Shown here one piece after another: positions 22,728 to 35,516 of a DNA stretch of 64,000 bases. The position numbers and the translations under genes are program-made. Where the stretch lies: positions 1 to 64,000 of the forward strand of contig MU621097.1 in assembly GCA_025399215.1 (NCBI GenBank). Direction: 5' to 3'. The stretch's first letter is position 1; every line of letters begins with the position of its first letter. The notes beneath the pieces are model-generated. The model was not told the origin of the DNA. It saw only the letters and a program-made list of their open reading frames with translations, and ran no database searches. The DNA is from Globomyces pollinis-pini (lineage: Eukaryota > Chytridiomycota > Chytridiomycetes > Rhizophydiales > Globomycetaceae).

Positions 22728-23930
22728 TTAAACTTTGTCGTAAAAGTAATCAATCTTCAAAAGAACATTTTCTCGAACTAATGGATTTAAGAACCAAGGA
22801 GATGTGAACACAACAATGCTAGTCGCATATATAATCTGCAACCACGTAGGGATAATAGACGCGATATCAACTCCAATAGTTTTTTGAACTGCTTTTCGGC
22901 CCACAACTTCAAGTATGCAAATAATTCCATGAAGCGTGAAGAATACTAATTGCTCCCCAGTTGTCGGTAGATCACATAGGATGAAAACAAACCATTCATG
23001 CATAATAGCACTAAAAACAAATGTACTGAAGGAAGCAAGTATCAATAACCAAGCTGGAAAAGTCCTAGTAGAAAGATTTGAATCATATCCAAACATTTTG
23101 ATGACAGGATTAAAAACCGCTCTTCGTAAACTCGTTTGGATTATCAGATTCCACCTTTCTCCCCAAAACTGTCTCACAGAAGTTGATAAGTATGGGTGAT
23201 TCATAACTGGAACATAAGGTACTTTGAATATCAATGAGTTGCTATGGGAAAATATCACAATTGCTACATACATCAACTAAATAATTGTTTTACCAATATC
23301 GAGACCAATTGAAAAGGACACTCCATAAATATAGCAATCTAAAAGTGACCAAAAATCATAGAATAGTTCAAAAGGTTTCGGGATCCAATTTCTTCTATAA
23401 TACAATAAATAGCACACCATAGATTCATAAATAGCCAGTTTAAACACAGTCTTGAAAAACAAACTTTGAAAGTAATTAGCAGTCAGATCTTCGTATTGAA
23501 CAGTTTTTGCTACTCGAGCACAAACTTTCATATTCTTTTGTTGATCTGGTTCTACCTTTTGAGACACTAAGGGTTGATATTTCGGATTCAATTCAAATGC
23601 CAATAAATACTCCATATAATCTGTCAAAGTTAATTTTTGAGTGATCTGTTGTGGAAGTTGAGCGATATCAATAAATCGTAATGTGATTGCCAGATAAAAG
23701 AATCCAGCAGCAGAATTCATCAAGTTCGCTGAATCGGATCGAAACATTAAAGGAGTCATGATATTGAAAATGATAAATGGTAATGTTGTGATGATTCCAT
23801 TTTGACTCTTGATCAGGTAATGGTAGTGGATAAATGGAATCGTTAACGCAGTAACTGGATTGTTTAGTGTGCTAGATATCAAAGATAGATCAATAGTTGT
23901 CATTGGAGTATATAATTGTGAATTGTTCAA
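22728..23930 (-). CDS. Wax-synthase-type MBOAT acyltransferase, copy 2
   Basis: Two exons joined across a 30-nt intron (23264-23293) give 390 residues. The core motif reads NHPYLSTSVRQFWGERWNL and the active-site region FSAIMHEWFVF. NWIPKPFELF and DCYIYGVSFSIGLDI align residue for residue with copy 3 (DWQPKNFELF, DCYLYGLALSLGMDI). A closer AG would give a 17-nt intron but leads to a stop, and only the 30-nt choice keeps alignment with copy 3. The intron after the INR/YRR-type motif found in copy 1 is absent. The start at 23930 is the first ATG; one at about 23903 is also possible. Confidence 0.87.
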
Positions 23931-24198
23931 CTAGTGGGTTAAGCACGGTCAATGTCTGTGCCAAGTAGTGATAAATATTTAACCGATAAATTTGATAAAT
24001 GGTCATTTCACTGTATAGCAATCAAACTAATTCCTTCAATCAAAAGATTTAAATGTAATCAGAACCAGATAGAGAGAATCGCGTTAAATAAATATTGTGT
24101 CTCTGTTCAATGTGGTACATAGAATGATTAATAAACCGGGTGAAAGATATTTATGAATGAAGCACAGTTTATTGTCAAATCAAAGTTGTCAAAATAAA
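23931..24198. other. Intergenic between acyltransferase copies 2 and 3
   Basis: 268 bp, AT-rich, nothing recognised. Confidence 0.4.
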
Positions 24199-25510
24199 TC
24201 ACAATAGGGATTTTGAATAACCAATAAGGTCAATATGGTACAACGGATTGTACTTCAAAAGAGTGTGTTCTCTTATAAATGGATTTAAGAACCAAGGCGA
24301 GAAAAATACAAGCACAGAAGTTGCATAAATGACTTGGATGAAATTTGGAATACTATAAGCTAAATCAACCCCAGTCAATTTCTTGACAGACTTTCTACCA
24401 ACCACTTCCACAAGGCAAATCAACCCATGGAAGGAGAAGAAAACCATTTGCTCCCATGTGGTCGGTAAATCACAAACAAGGTAAATTAACCATTCATGCA
24501 TCAAAGCAGAAAAGACAAACGTGGAAAGAGATGCGACCATAAGTAGCCATGCTGGAATTCTATTCTTGGAATTGTCAGGACTGTGCCCAAAGATGCGCAA
24601 TACTGGGATGAAAACAGCCCGTCTTAAACTTGTCTGAACAATTAAGTTCCTATTTTGTTAGTTAATTTCACAAACCATCGGTCTGCCCAATAGTTCCTAA
24701 CAGATGTAGATAGATATGGTCTGTTCATAATTGGTACATATGGAATATGAAAGTAAAGGGAATATGAATGAGATAAAAATGTGACAACTAAAAGATTATT
24801 TCATAATTTGGATTACATATGTCCATTCCTAATGATAAGGCTAATCCGTAGAGGTAGCAATCACGAAGGGATGCAAAATCTGTGAATAATTCAAAGTTTT
24901 TTGGTTGCCAATCACTACGATTAATGATCAGATGAACGATAATCGCGCTGTAAATAAGGCCCTTCAAAGCAGTTTTTAGCGCAACGGAGACGTAGTAATC
25001 AAAGGTTTGACTATGATAGGGAACCGTGGAGGCTTCGCGAACAGTTAGTTGTACCACTTTTGCTGCTTTCTTCTTTCGGTGATTCTTCTTTTTGTTTGAT
25101 TTGATTGGTTTGTTTTCAAAAGTCAGTAAATATTCAATGTAACTGATAAAGTTCCATTTTTGAGTGTAATTGAGAGGTAATTGGCACACATCAAGAAATC
25201 GAAGAGTTATTGATAGATAGAAGCAAGCTGCAATAAAACTAGAATAAGTAACCAACTCTTGTCTATAACAAAGCGGTAAAATAATATTTGCGATGATAAA
25301 CGGTAACGTTGCATAGAAAGGAGACGCAGTGGATTTAATGGCAATATAGTTGCACAGAGGAGTAAGAATAGGCAATAATGGATTATTAACCAATTTCAAT
25401 AACATTTCTTCCATCAGCAAATTTAGATGTTTTAGAAAAAGACCCAAAAGAATCGAAGGCAACGCACTGTCGTCCGTCAACCGATAACCCAAATTGAAAG
25501 AACTTATCAA
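24199..25510 (-). CDS. Wax-synthase-type MBOAT acyltransferase, copy 3
   Basis: Three exons with introns of 29 and 26 nt give 418 residues. NRPYLSTSVRNYWADRWNL contains the core motif, split by the second intron after DRW, and FSALMHEWLIYL the catalytic histidine. It shares GRKSVKKLTGVDLA and FFSPWFLNPFIRE with copy 2 (GRKAVQKTIGVDIA, FTSPWFLNPLVRE), so these two are the closest pair. A lysine-rich loop (KSNKKKNHRKKKAAK) in the middle faces the cytoplasm by the positive-inside rule. An extra N-terminal 30 residues distinguish it. The likely role is storage-lipid or wax ester synthesis; the acyl acceptor cannot be read from the sequence. Confidence 0.88.
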
Positions 25511-25607
25511 TAACGACAGTTCAATGAATATTCATTCAATTTCAAATATTCTCATCATCTCAAAAGTTTGTGCAATGGGAACGTGAAATGTATTACATTC
25601 AGGTTTA

Positions 25608-26227
25608 TTAATTCTTTGCCGCTCGCTTTGTCCCGTACTTTGATCTACTAGTCTTTCGTCCTACAACTCCTTGGCAACTATAAAGTTAAAAAAATTGAAC
25701 AATTGACATACTCTAATGCACCACGAACCACTTTGTATCGCACACCAGGACAATCTGATACACGACCTCCTCTTACCAATACAACACTATGTTCTTGTAA
25801 ATTATGACCTTCACCACTAAAGTAAATCAAAAAGTCCAACTTACGGAATGTATGCAATCACAACTTTCCCCGTTGATAAACGAACTCGAGCAACTGATCT
25901 TTGAGCCGAATTGGGTTTCTTTGGTTTGACACTGAATATTTTAATACAGACACCCCTTCTTTGAGGACATTTTTCCAAAGCAGGAGATTGACATTTCTTC
26001 AAGTTTGGTTTTCTAGCACCTCTAATGACTTGATTTAAAGTAGCATTTAAAGCAGACGTTTGATGAAAAGGTCTGAAGGCAAGGAATGGAGTAGATTGAG
26101 GATAAAAAGCACTTAAAAGTGATTTTGGGACAGCAGAGTTTGACAGAGCATTGACGTGACTGAAATTAAATTGATTTGATTTGAATTGCTTTGTAATTAC
26201 TGGAAATACTGTTCTGAAGAGTGACAT
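25608..26227 (-). CDS. Mitochondrial small-subunit ribosomal protein uS12m
   Basis: Three exons with introns of 28 and 34 nt give 185 residues. About 70 N-terminal residues are basic and hydroxylated, as expected for a mitochondrial import sequence. The mature part follows bacterial S12: [39 protein letters not shown], then [19 protein letters not shown] and the [12 protein letters not shown] segment. S12 lies at the decoding centre. The C-terminus ends [10 protein letters not shown]. The chosen start, MSLFRTVFP, is the one followed by the presequence; a longer frame upstream to 26293 has no better support. Confidence 0.95.
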
Positions 26228-26499
26228 TGATTGGTATACTGAACTGCAATATGAAAAAAAAATATTTACAATAAGCTCAAGACAGTCCTCCACTAAGAGT
26301 ACACACGAGTGGAATAAAGCAGAGATGTTGAACTAACTTGAACCTAAACATGTATTTAAAAAGCATGTTCAAATGCAACATTGCTATTGATCTTTAAGTT
26401 ATTTTAAAATAACTACACCAAAGGACTTGAACCTTGATTTCGTTATTAGTAGTGGTTTATTATTTGTTTTATCAACATTGCACCTTCAATAACTTTTTG

Positions 26500-28229
26500 A
26501 TGAATTTTACATCTCTCCCCCCAGAGCTTCTCATTCGTGTATTCTCATTACTAGACCATTCAGAAAGAGTATAAATGCTTCATTAATCAATACAAGGAAT
26601 ATGTGGCCGGTGTTTGTAAAATGTTCCATTCTATCATGAATGATGATGGTGGTTGGAGATCTGCTTTTGTTGCATACTTTGGGGATATTTCAATCATGTT
26701 AGTTCAAAAACTCTAATCATTTAAAGGAGGGCTAATGTGTCGTCTTGGAAAGACGAATATTTAACTCGATTGAAAGTGAAGAACGATTGGCAGTCCTCTA
26801 TTCAAGCTGTTACTTTTGACCCTCGGATAAGTAATATAGAAATTGTGGATATAAATAAGCATGGGTTTTTGGTAGTAGGATCTTTAGAAACTGGAATTAT
26901 CACCAGTTGTAATCCAGCAACTGGTAAAGCGAGTATAAGTACAATATATGCTTCCCAAGATAGCGAAGCAATGCAAATTGGAGCAATGGATATGAATTGG
27001 TAACAATTATTGTAGTCTAATCTATCTTCAGTTCTAAAATTGTCATTGGTTGTTTAAGCGGTAGTGTTCTTTACACTGATTACAATTTAACAAGATGGAC
27101 CACATTTAAAGAATACCATAATGGATTCATTACATCTATTAAGCTGATCCCAAATACATATCAATTTTTGTCCACTGGTGTTGACTATGAAGTTCGCCTT
27201 TGGAATGCATCGACAGAAATGTGTATCGGAAGGTTTGATATTGGCAAACAGTCCAAAGCATCATGTCTTTCATGCGATTTGGACTATGTTTATGCTGGTT
27301 TAGAATCTGGAAACGTTATCATTTGGAAAATTACTGAAACGTCAAAGCTGGAGAAACAGAGTCCTTTTAGCATGTGGAAGATTGACAATCCAATCAAATC
27401 TTTGATTTGGTTACCTTCTATGGATTCTCATATTGTCGTTTCTGAAAATGGAACTCAACTTTACATTGCAATATTCGACAAAACAGGAAACATCTCCCAA
27501 ATTCCCCAACGCTTAAATTTGGTGTCATATTTGTACATTGCAAAATCGAACAATTCTAAATTAGATTACATATTAACTGGTGGGCATACTGGTGAATTGA
27601 TGATTTGGAGTATAGATTTAAACAAATCACTTCAATTGGTAAAAAGTGTTACATGCCACACTGGCCCAATAATATCCATTTCAATGACTGCAACTCTATT
27701 AGCAACCTTTTCGGACTTTGGGGAAATTGTTTTGTCTGATACCATAACTTTCAGTAAACTGCGCACTATTCGTACTAAACGAGGATTGCTTGGAAGTATT
27801 AACCCCAGGTGCTTATTTATGACACCAGATTTTGTAGCACTATTTATAAACAACAGCATTACAACATGGACTCTTCGAGCGAACAAAGGACCAGTCAAAA
27901 AAGGTAAGTCAAAAAAGAACCGTGTATCATTCAAAACACCAAGATCGGACGGCTTTAATAGAGCTACAATACATGATCAAATATCTGATGCTATAAATGA
28001 AGTGAAAACCACTCAGGAGGTGGTGGAACGCAAGAAACACTTGGAGAAGTCTATAAATGGTACTACAGGTTTATGCGATGACGATCTGATATCGTATGCG
28101 ATGCTGTTGTCTATGGATCAAGAAGGGGGCCCTTCTACGAGTCAAGCAACACATAGCAAATCTGAAGAACTGTCTGAACAGGAGATGCTTGATTTAGCAT
28201 TGGCATTGAGTCTGAGCGAAAGTAATTGA
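26500..28229 (+). CDS. F-box/WD40 protein with two C-terminal UIMs (Ufo1-like)
   Basis: Four exons with introns of 28, 29 and 32 nt give 546 residues. The first exon opens an F-box (SLPPELLIRVFSLLDH, then VAGVCKMFHSIM), which would bind Skp1. A WD40-type propeller occupies about residues 100-440 (for example GVDYEVRLWNA and GGHTGELMIWS). A basic linker is followed by two ubiquitin-interacting-motif-like helices, DDLISYAMLLSMDQE and EQEMLDLALALSLSES. F-box, WD40 and UIM together match yeast Ufo1, an SCF adaptor for Ho endonuclease turnover that recruits Ddi1 by its UIMs. I infer an SCF substrate receptor; the substrates are unknown. Confidence 0.8.
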
Positions 28230-28342
28230 ACTCTTTAATAAATATTTTCACATTATTTAATTGGCAAGTGCTAGCGAGATCTAGCCTTTGAGAATTTCTT
28301 TTCGTATTTTTCACATTCAGTTCATACTCACTACACATTCCT

Positions 28343-31300
28343 ATGGAAGAGCAAAGTTCCAAGTCACATACTTCAATAGAACAAATGCAAATGAACGGCA
28401 TTATTGAAGGACTGAAAAAGATAAGAGATGAACTTGCTGGAGTAATGAAAAACTGACATACTGACCATTACTATTAGAGCTCCAATGTTGGAACAATAAT
28501 CAATCATAAAAATGCATTTGAAGGAAGAAAACAATCAGATCGGGTAAAATATGGAATGACTGCAGTTTTGGAGGCTTTTAAAGATAGCCTTAATACTATT
28601 TCCAAGAATTCAATCCAAACTACAAATATGTCATCAGCAAATAATTCAATTCCGATTGCTGATAAAGCTCCTGGCTCTTCAAAGTCTCCAAAGTCCACTA
28701 ATGTCCGAAACACCGATACTGTAAGAATATTTTCTAATCAACAGTTGGAGAATAATTTTCAGGTGTTGCTACCGGCTGGCGTGTCTCCTATGAAAGTCCA
28801 ATTGCCAAAGTCTGTTAAAAAAGGGGTTTCAGTGTCGAAATCGTCCAGCAACCTTTCAGAACCTATTAAAAGTAACCCTTCCAAAAGTGTTTTATCCGAA
28901 AAGAATGATAAAGATAAAGATAAACTCACCGAAAGCATACCTAATGTACACACCACCCCTACAATTTCCAGCAAGGGAGGGCAAGCACTAAATGCTGGCC
29001 GAAAGACCTTACTAGTCAATAAGGCACATCAGGCTGCCAACACTGTCAGAGCAAACTCGTTTTTCGAGAATCCAGACCCCAGAAAGTTTAAAGAGTTTAG
29101 TATCACTGAATTACATAACATTCACACACCATCAGCAGCCAATATTGAAAAGAAACCCACAAAAAATTCGGTGCCCCAAAATACTAAAAACAGTTTACCA
29201 GAACAACCAATCGTAGCATCGATCACCAAATCACCCATTCAAGCAAATAACGGAAATACAGTGCATGATGCCAACAGACCAACTAATCCCATACCAAATA
29301 GTACTCAAAGCCTTAGCGACGAGAGCAATAGGAGCGTATCATCTAATGCTGGTTCGAAGAAGACAACTAAAATACATTCAACAACACCACACGCTCAGCG
29401 CTCTGTTAGCAAAGATTTAAATATGCAATTACCAAGTACTGGAAGTGCAACAAAGTCAGTTCAAAATACATCTGCTGGATCTGTTCGACCTCCCTCCATA
29501 ACTAATACTGGATATGTCAATCTACCAAACCCTTTGCGAAACTCTCAACTTCCCAGCAAAAGTCAATCCGGTTCAGTTTTGAGCAATGGAGATCAGCTTG
29601 CACGTGTTTCCCAAACCATCTCAAATATTCAAGGCCCTACACAGGCACAAAAACAACCCAATACCCATAAACAAGCATATCCGTCGGTTGTAAGGCCAGC
29701 TAATGTTGCGCAAATGAGTAACACCCTGCCACGGCCATCCCATCCAATGATGCAGCAGAGCACTGGCATCCAGTCCCAGCCATCAAGTCATCGTACTGCA
29801 GAACAGCAAATCGCCAATAGAATTAGTTCGATGAACTCTAGCAACAATGGCATTACTCAATCTGATAATCAATTGGTAAATACCACAAGACATTTTAATG
29901 ACCAATTTCGTACCAATTATAATCATTTGATTCAAGGATTACCAGCAGCAGAGCTGCAAGCTTATTTGCAAGCTATTCAATTGCAACGGCAGCGACAACA
30001 GCAAATTCTCATGGGACATCTGCCTGCAAATTCAAACTCAACTTTAGCACTACCATTATCTGTACCTACAAATACTAGCAGCACAGGTCAAACAGCTCAT
30101 TATAACTCATATTTCCAAAGGAACCAAGCATCCAATATTATTCGTCCTGTGAGTAGGTCATCAAACGTAACCAATACGAATGTACCGCCTGCAGTGAATC
30201 GTAATACTTCTAAAATGGATCAGAGTATTGAAAGATTGCAAAATGTCTCTAAAATTCAATTTCAGAGACAAAATACAACGCCAAGACCTCAAAGACCTCC
30301 TGTTGTAACAACTCATCCACGCCCAACGTTGGCTTCCACAGCAAGGGCGATAGAAGTCGATCCAAGATTGAAAGGTACACCAAAGGGAGATTTTGATGAT
30401 AATGACAAAATACTTGATCCAATCAGAAAACCGCTGCCGGCTCTTAGTCCTATATCTGTTGAAAATTCAACTTTACAAATAACAGGGGATCATATTCTAA
30501 ACCTTATTGGTGTCGTTCAATTTCTTTCATCTTTTGGTCAATCACTCTTTCAATTTCAGGATGAATCATTTTGCTTTGGTATTATATAATTTAAAGTTAA
30601 TATTCGTAGGTTGGCTATCTGAAGTTATCTATGACAGCTCAGTTAATTTTTTACCCTTATTGAAGTTATATCAGTCAATTTTGAACAGGCTGGGACCTCT
30701 TAATACAGAATCATTCTTAGAAGTTCAAGAACGATTGTATCGCTACCTTCAAAAATATTGTACAGAGCCTGTTCTCTGTACTGCATGGCGCGATACTGAT
30801 TTTCCACTTATTTCTCCTACTGTACATATTGAAACTCTGTGGTTCCTCATAAACCAATCAAGTGCTTTGTTAGGTGATTTAGAAAAGGAGATGAAGCAAT
30901 CAATTGGGAAACTTGGAATCGAATACAATGGGTTGATAAAGGAAAAAGGAAATTTAAAGAAGGAAGAAGTGTCTATTAGAGCAAAATTTAGCGATGTGGC
31001 TCATAATGCTGACCAACAAGTGCAAAATGAGATGGCAGATATTCTCAAAAGGCTAATGAATAGCATTGAAGAAGTGAATGCGAAGATTCAAGAGCAAAAA
31101 AATCAGATAAAAAGATTGAATCAAATTCTAGCTAGGATTTACAAACGTGACAATCCATCTTTCTTGGGAATCGATAGGCACGAGCGCGGTTACTGGTGGC
31201 TATCATCAGTTTTATCAGCTACGAGTGAAAATGGTGAATTAGAGACAATTAAAAATGGTCGGCGATGTGTAGGTCTCCTTATTGAAAGCTCGTACCTGAA

Positions 31301-32702
31301 TCAAAAGAATCACAAAAGTGAATTCTTCTTTGTAAAGGATTATGCTAGTCTCTATAGTATACGCCAGGCGATGTGCCCTTTTGGAAAAAATGAATATGCG
31401 CTTTCTAAAACGTTGGATTTATCTCTTAGTGTATATCTGAATCATTGCAAGACATTAGAACCAACTAAAAGTAACAATGTTGTTGACTTCTTGAAGGAAG
31501 GTACAAACAGTTTTACAAATTGGGTTCAGAAAATGTCTGCACCTAAAATAACCGAACGTAATGCGCTAAAATATCATGAAAAGTTCAAAGAAGAGTTGGT
31601 TCAAGTTTCTAATGAATTATTTCTTTCCTATGGTTTAGAAGATTTGTCAAAAGTAACGCCATTCGAACTGTCAGAAAATGTTTCTATTGGTCACTATCGA
31701 TGGATGTTTCAAGAACTAGTTAATATGGGTCTCTTACCATTTTTCAATGTGACCAAAAGAAATGCTCTTAAAGCATGCAAAACGTTCTCGTCTTATTTCT
31801 GTTGGTCTTCTAGACAAATGAAGTATTTTAAAGCTGCAAGTTTAAAGTTAGCACAAGAACAAGAAAAAGAGGAAAACGAGAAACAGTTAAAATTGATGAA
31901 GCAGAAAGAAAAGGAGAAACGAATAACTACTGCTGCTACTCCCATCAAGATAGTCATAGATCGACCTGTAATTAAACCGAAACCCGTTCGTAAATCGACT
32001 GTGCCTGACTTTATTGATCCGTCCATATATGAAGTAGAAGATGAATCCGAATCAAAAGACTCTAATGATATAGAAAATGATGTGAAATCCGAAGGAGGGG
32101 ATGAAATAGATGACAACTACTCCAATGGCTCGATGCATGAAAGTCGGAAGCGGGCTCGTCGGCGTTCCAAACGAAAACGAAATGCAGTGGATAGTATTTC
32201 TGACTCAATCAGTAGCAGGACTACTACTGATAGCCTTATAGATACTTCCACCAGCCGGGCTAGTCGAAAGCGGGCCCGCCGACGTGCTAAACGAAAAGCA
32301 AAAGCGGCAGAGAGTATTTCGGACTCGATCAGTAGTAAGACCACTACTGATAGTCTTATTGAATCTTCCACTAGTGAGGTAAGTAGAAAGCGTAGTCGGA
32401 GAAAACCTAGAAAAGGCAAGTTACCGGTCGATTCATCTTCAATTGACAGTTCCATAAATCAGTCTGATCGCGGAAAATCTGATTCTAGTGATGATAAATT
32501 ACCTGAAGCCTCGGAAAGTGACGATCCATTGTTAAGTAGGAAACGACAACGTAATTCTAAAAAACGAAAAAGACAGAAAAAGAACAAAAGGAAACTTGAA
32601 TCAGAAAATATTAAAAGTGTATCTGCAAGTCAATCAGGTTTCGTATTGGCAAATACAAACACTGATGAACTGCTTTATATGATTTCTAGCGACGAAGATT
32701 AG
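28343..32702 (+). CDS. DDT/WHIM-domain chromatin-remodelling subunit
   Basis: Three exons with introns at 28442-28477 (36 nt) and 30579-30609 (31 nt) give 1430 residues. Roughly 640 disordered residues rich in S, N, P and Q come first. A DDT domain follows (ILNLIGVVQFLSSFGQSL ... FGWLSEVI ... LLKLYQSILNRL), and the second intron cuts it. WHIM/WSD-type segments come next, including TVHIETLWFLINQS and GIDRHERGYWWLSS, with a coiled coil between them. The C-terminus is very basic and serine-rich, with two and a half copies of a KRARRRxKRK...SISDSISSxTTTDSLI unit. DDT plus WHIM is the accessory-subunit plan of ISWI complexes (Itc1/ACF1/BAZ). No PHD finger or bromodomain is visible, as in yeast Itc1; an N-terminal WAC domain is not apparent. 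Confidence 0.8.
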
Positions 32703-32756
32703 CATCATATTCAAATAATAAACATGCTGTACTTAAGTTAGTAAAAGAATTATATA

Positions 32757-35412
32757 TTAAGATATGTAAACATACTGATCTTTTTCATCCGTTCTACCCA
32801 GGTATTGCTTGTCAATCAGTCCTTCGATACATTTTTTAATAATACTGATTGTAGGGTGAAATCTCCCAGCCGATTGTTGAATCACCTCACTAACTAGTGT
32901 TGTATGCGATAGTTTCTGTTTTGATTTCATGATACGAACAATACAAGCTTGTATAAAAAATTGTCTATCATCTTCAACTGCTTTTTTGACCATTGTGGAC
33001 TCTTCCTTAGGATTGGTGGAAGAAGTCTGAGGCAATTTTAATTTAACTCGCTTGCTACACATAAAAACCAATCTCCACACATACCTGGAAAATTTAAAGT
33101 TGATTTCAAAACTGTTTTCTCCATTGTTTTCTAATAGAATTTCTTGCTCCACTAATGCTTTTAGAATTTTACGAATTTCAATCTCTGGAAGTGAAGTTTC
33201 ATCTTTGATTTGATCAACTGATAATGAAAGTGCATAGTTAAATCTATCAACGACAATGAACTGCCTTAGAGTTAAACTCATATCGTATTTTCGTTCCAGA
33301 TATGTCAAGCGTATTTCACCTACCTTTAAACCGAATTAAATTGTACCTCTAGATAATTGGTGATTCCATGTTAGCCTTCTTCCAACCCTTCGAAGTTGAT
33401 TGATATAGAAACTTGTAAAGTCAGTAATACAAACTTCAATCTAGATATTAATTAAATAATTATTACCTCTTTCGGTAATTTGCCATATGTTTGATTGTCT
33501 GGTGGAATTGGCCATGAACCAGTTGTTAACACAAGCACATTAAAATCAACTGAAATTAAAAATTAGTTATACCCTCTAATTTAGAAGACACGAACTTTTT
33601 GAAATCACCATTCAATTCATCATTTAAGGTGACATCTGTAAACATTCTTTGCATTTTGCTGGTATACTCAATTCCACATACCAACTACACTATCAGTACA
33701 ATGGAAAAACCTTCAATTGGGAAATAATAGACATTTCTAAATCTGTAGATAGCGAGGAGCTGTATAATAATCGTTTTGCTAATGAACGCGAATAAAATTT
33801 CTGAAATACGTCTTTTTCATCTAAATAAGCAAATAACTCGACCTGAATAGTAAAAAACAATAATGCTAACCAATTTAATAAGTTTTTTTTCACAATCAGA
33901 TTCATTGACAGTGGCTCCTTTAGCAGGCCGTTTCAAGTGCATATCAAAGTACTTTGAAAATATTTCGGGGTAATCTATATCACCAGCGTTATTTAAAATT
34001 TTTCTAAAAGCCTAAATTTTAATTTAATTATCGTACTCTATCAGCTGCACCTTCAAAAGCAGGTTCATTGTAAAATGAAACTCTAGAAAAATTCTGGTAC
34101 TTGTCATGCAGATTCATCAACGTTTCAATATAAGCTTTCGGATCCTAATTATGGATAAATATACCGGAAATTACCTTTTGATCCTCTGCTGTAACTTTGC
34201 TGGCAAGTTCGGTAGCCATAATGGCAACATGCTCTTCGAATGTATTTAATGGGGACTAAAATGTAAGCTGTACGGCCAAACCTTTATGCCGTCTGAAATT
34301 CTAGATACTACTTTGAAAGCTAATTGACACATATCAGAACTCTCAGCTTTGATCATTCTATCAAAGCATCCTTGAATAATGTCTAGGTAATTGATAATGT
34401 ATTCCCTTTCAAAAACAGCAGTAACCTAGAATAAGGTTGTGCACTAAACATACTTTTTCATATGAAGAAGGATGTAAGTAGTTGATGCTTCTTTTTGTCT
34501 CATCTTCAATTCTCATTAATATTTTTTCAAGGAAATTAATGATTCTACCATCCATCATATGATTCAAATCATCTCTATTCATTGCTACAGCTGCTTCATT
34601 TTTGTAATATTTGGTGGTTTCTTCCAGATAAATTATTTCAAATTCTTGAATATATAAATCCAAAGGCTTTCGTTAGTACTATTATTGCAAACATTTTCAG
34701 AATGTGAATGAAGATTGATGAAAGAGAAGATGGACTATTGATTAGGTGATATAGATTACTTCCTTCATTTGCTCCCTTAGAATCGGATCAATACAACAAC
34801 CATCTCTATCAGATTTTATGAATTCTAAAATTTGGTTGATTAAAATATTTTGATGATTTTGTTTGAGTGGTAACAGTATATTGGTTTGCCTGATTGTAAG
34901 AATAAATCACACACCATAAGTTAAATGCGTGAGATTGAATAGTAAGTTGTATAATTTGATCTTTAATAGAATCTCTGTATGGATTCGCTTTCTTCTTCAA
35001 TTTCTCATTCAAGTATTGACAAGTGGAGTTTGTATATTCTGCAGCATCCTTGAAAGACTTCCAAGAAGTTCCATAATTTAATACTACATTCTCCTGATTT
35101 GCTAGCGATTTCAATATTCCTAAAGTGTGGTCGGATATAAAATTCAGAATCCCCTTAAGTAACTTTTCTTCATAAGGATCTGGCAGTGCTATTGAATCAG
35201 GTTTAAGGAAGAGATAATACCAGTGCAGCAATCAAAAACCATTTGATATAATTTTAAACCTTCAACTGGTTGATTTGACAGGAAAATGGACACTAATCCA
35301 ACTCTAAACATTTCAAAGGTTTCTTCAAAGTTAACAGCCTATAGCTCAATAACAGGGTGAAATTACCCTATAATTGGATATTATTTCAAGCATACTTTGG
35401 TCGAAGGGTCAT
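32757..35412 (-). CDS. Cullin (CUL1-like) ubiquitin ligase scaffold
   Basis: At least ten exons, with introns mostly 25-32 nt, rebuild a cullin. The N-terminus MTLRPKAVNFEETFEMF resembles the start of plant and fungal CUL1. Cullin repeats follow (YTNSTCQYLNEKL; YLEETTKYYKNEA; KRSINYLHPSSYEKV). The homology domain shows KDVFQKFYSRSLAKRLL and FNYALSLSVDQI. The C-terminal winged helix has IVRIMKSKQKLSH, containing the expected neddylation lysine, then IKKCIEGLIDKQYLGR and the terminal YVYIS. Cullins bridge substrate receptors and the RING protein Rbx1. The LAKRLL motif favours CUL1, while the C-terminal part also resembles CUL3. Two adjacent 28-nt introns near the start appear to flank a single-nucleotide exon at 35364. 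I did not verify every internal junction. Confidence 0.85.
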
Positions 35413-35516
35413 GGTCAATACTAAAAAATCACGTAAACAGTTTCCAATGATGAATTAATTAATGATTAATTACACAAAAAAGATGATTTTAATGAACATA
35501 AAACGAATAAAAAGGA

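Noticed and set aside
23277..23293. A 17-nt intron in acyltransferase copy 2
   Set aside because: Using the nearer AG leads to a stop after a few codons; the 30-nt intron at 23264-23293 aligns exactly with copy 3.
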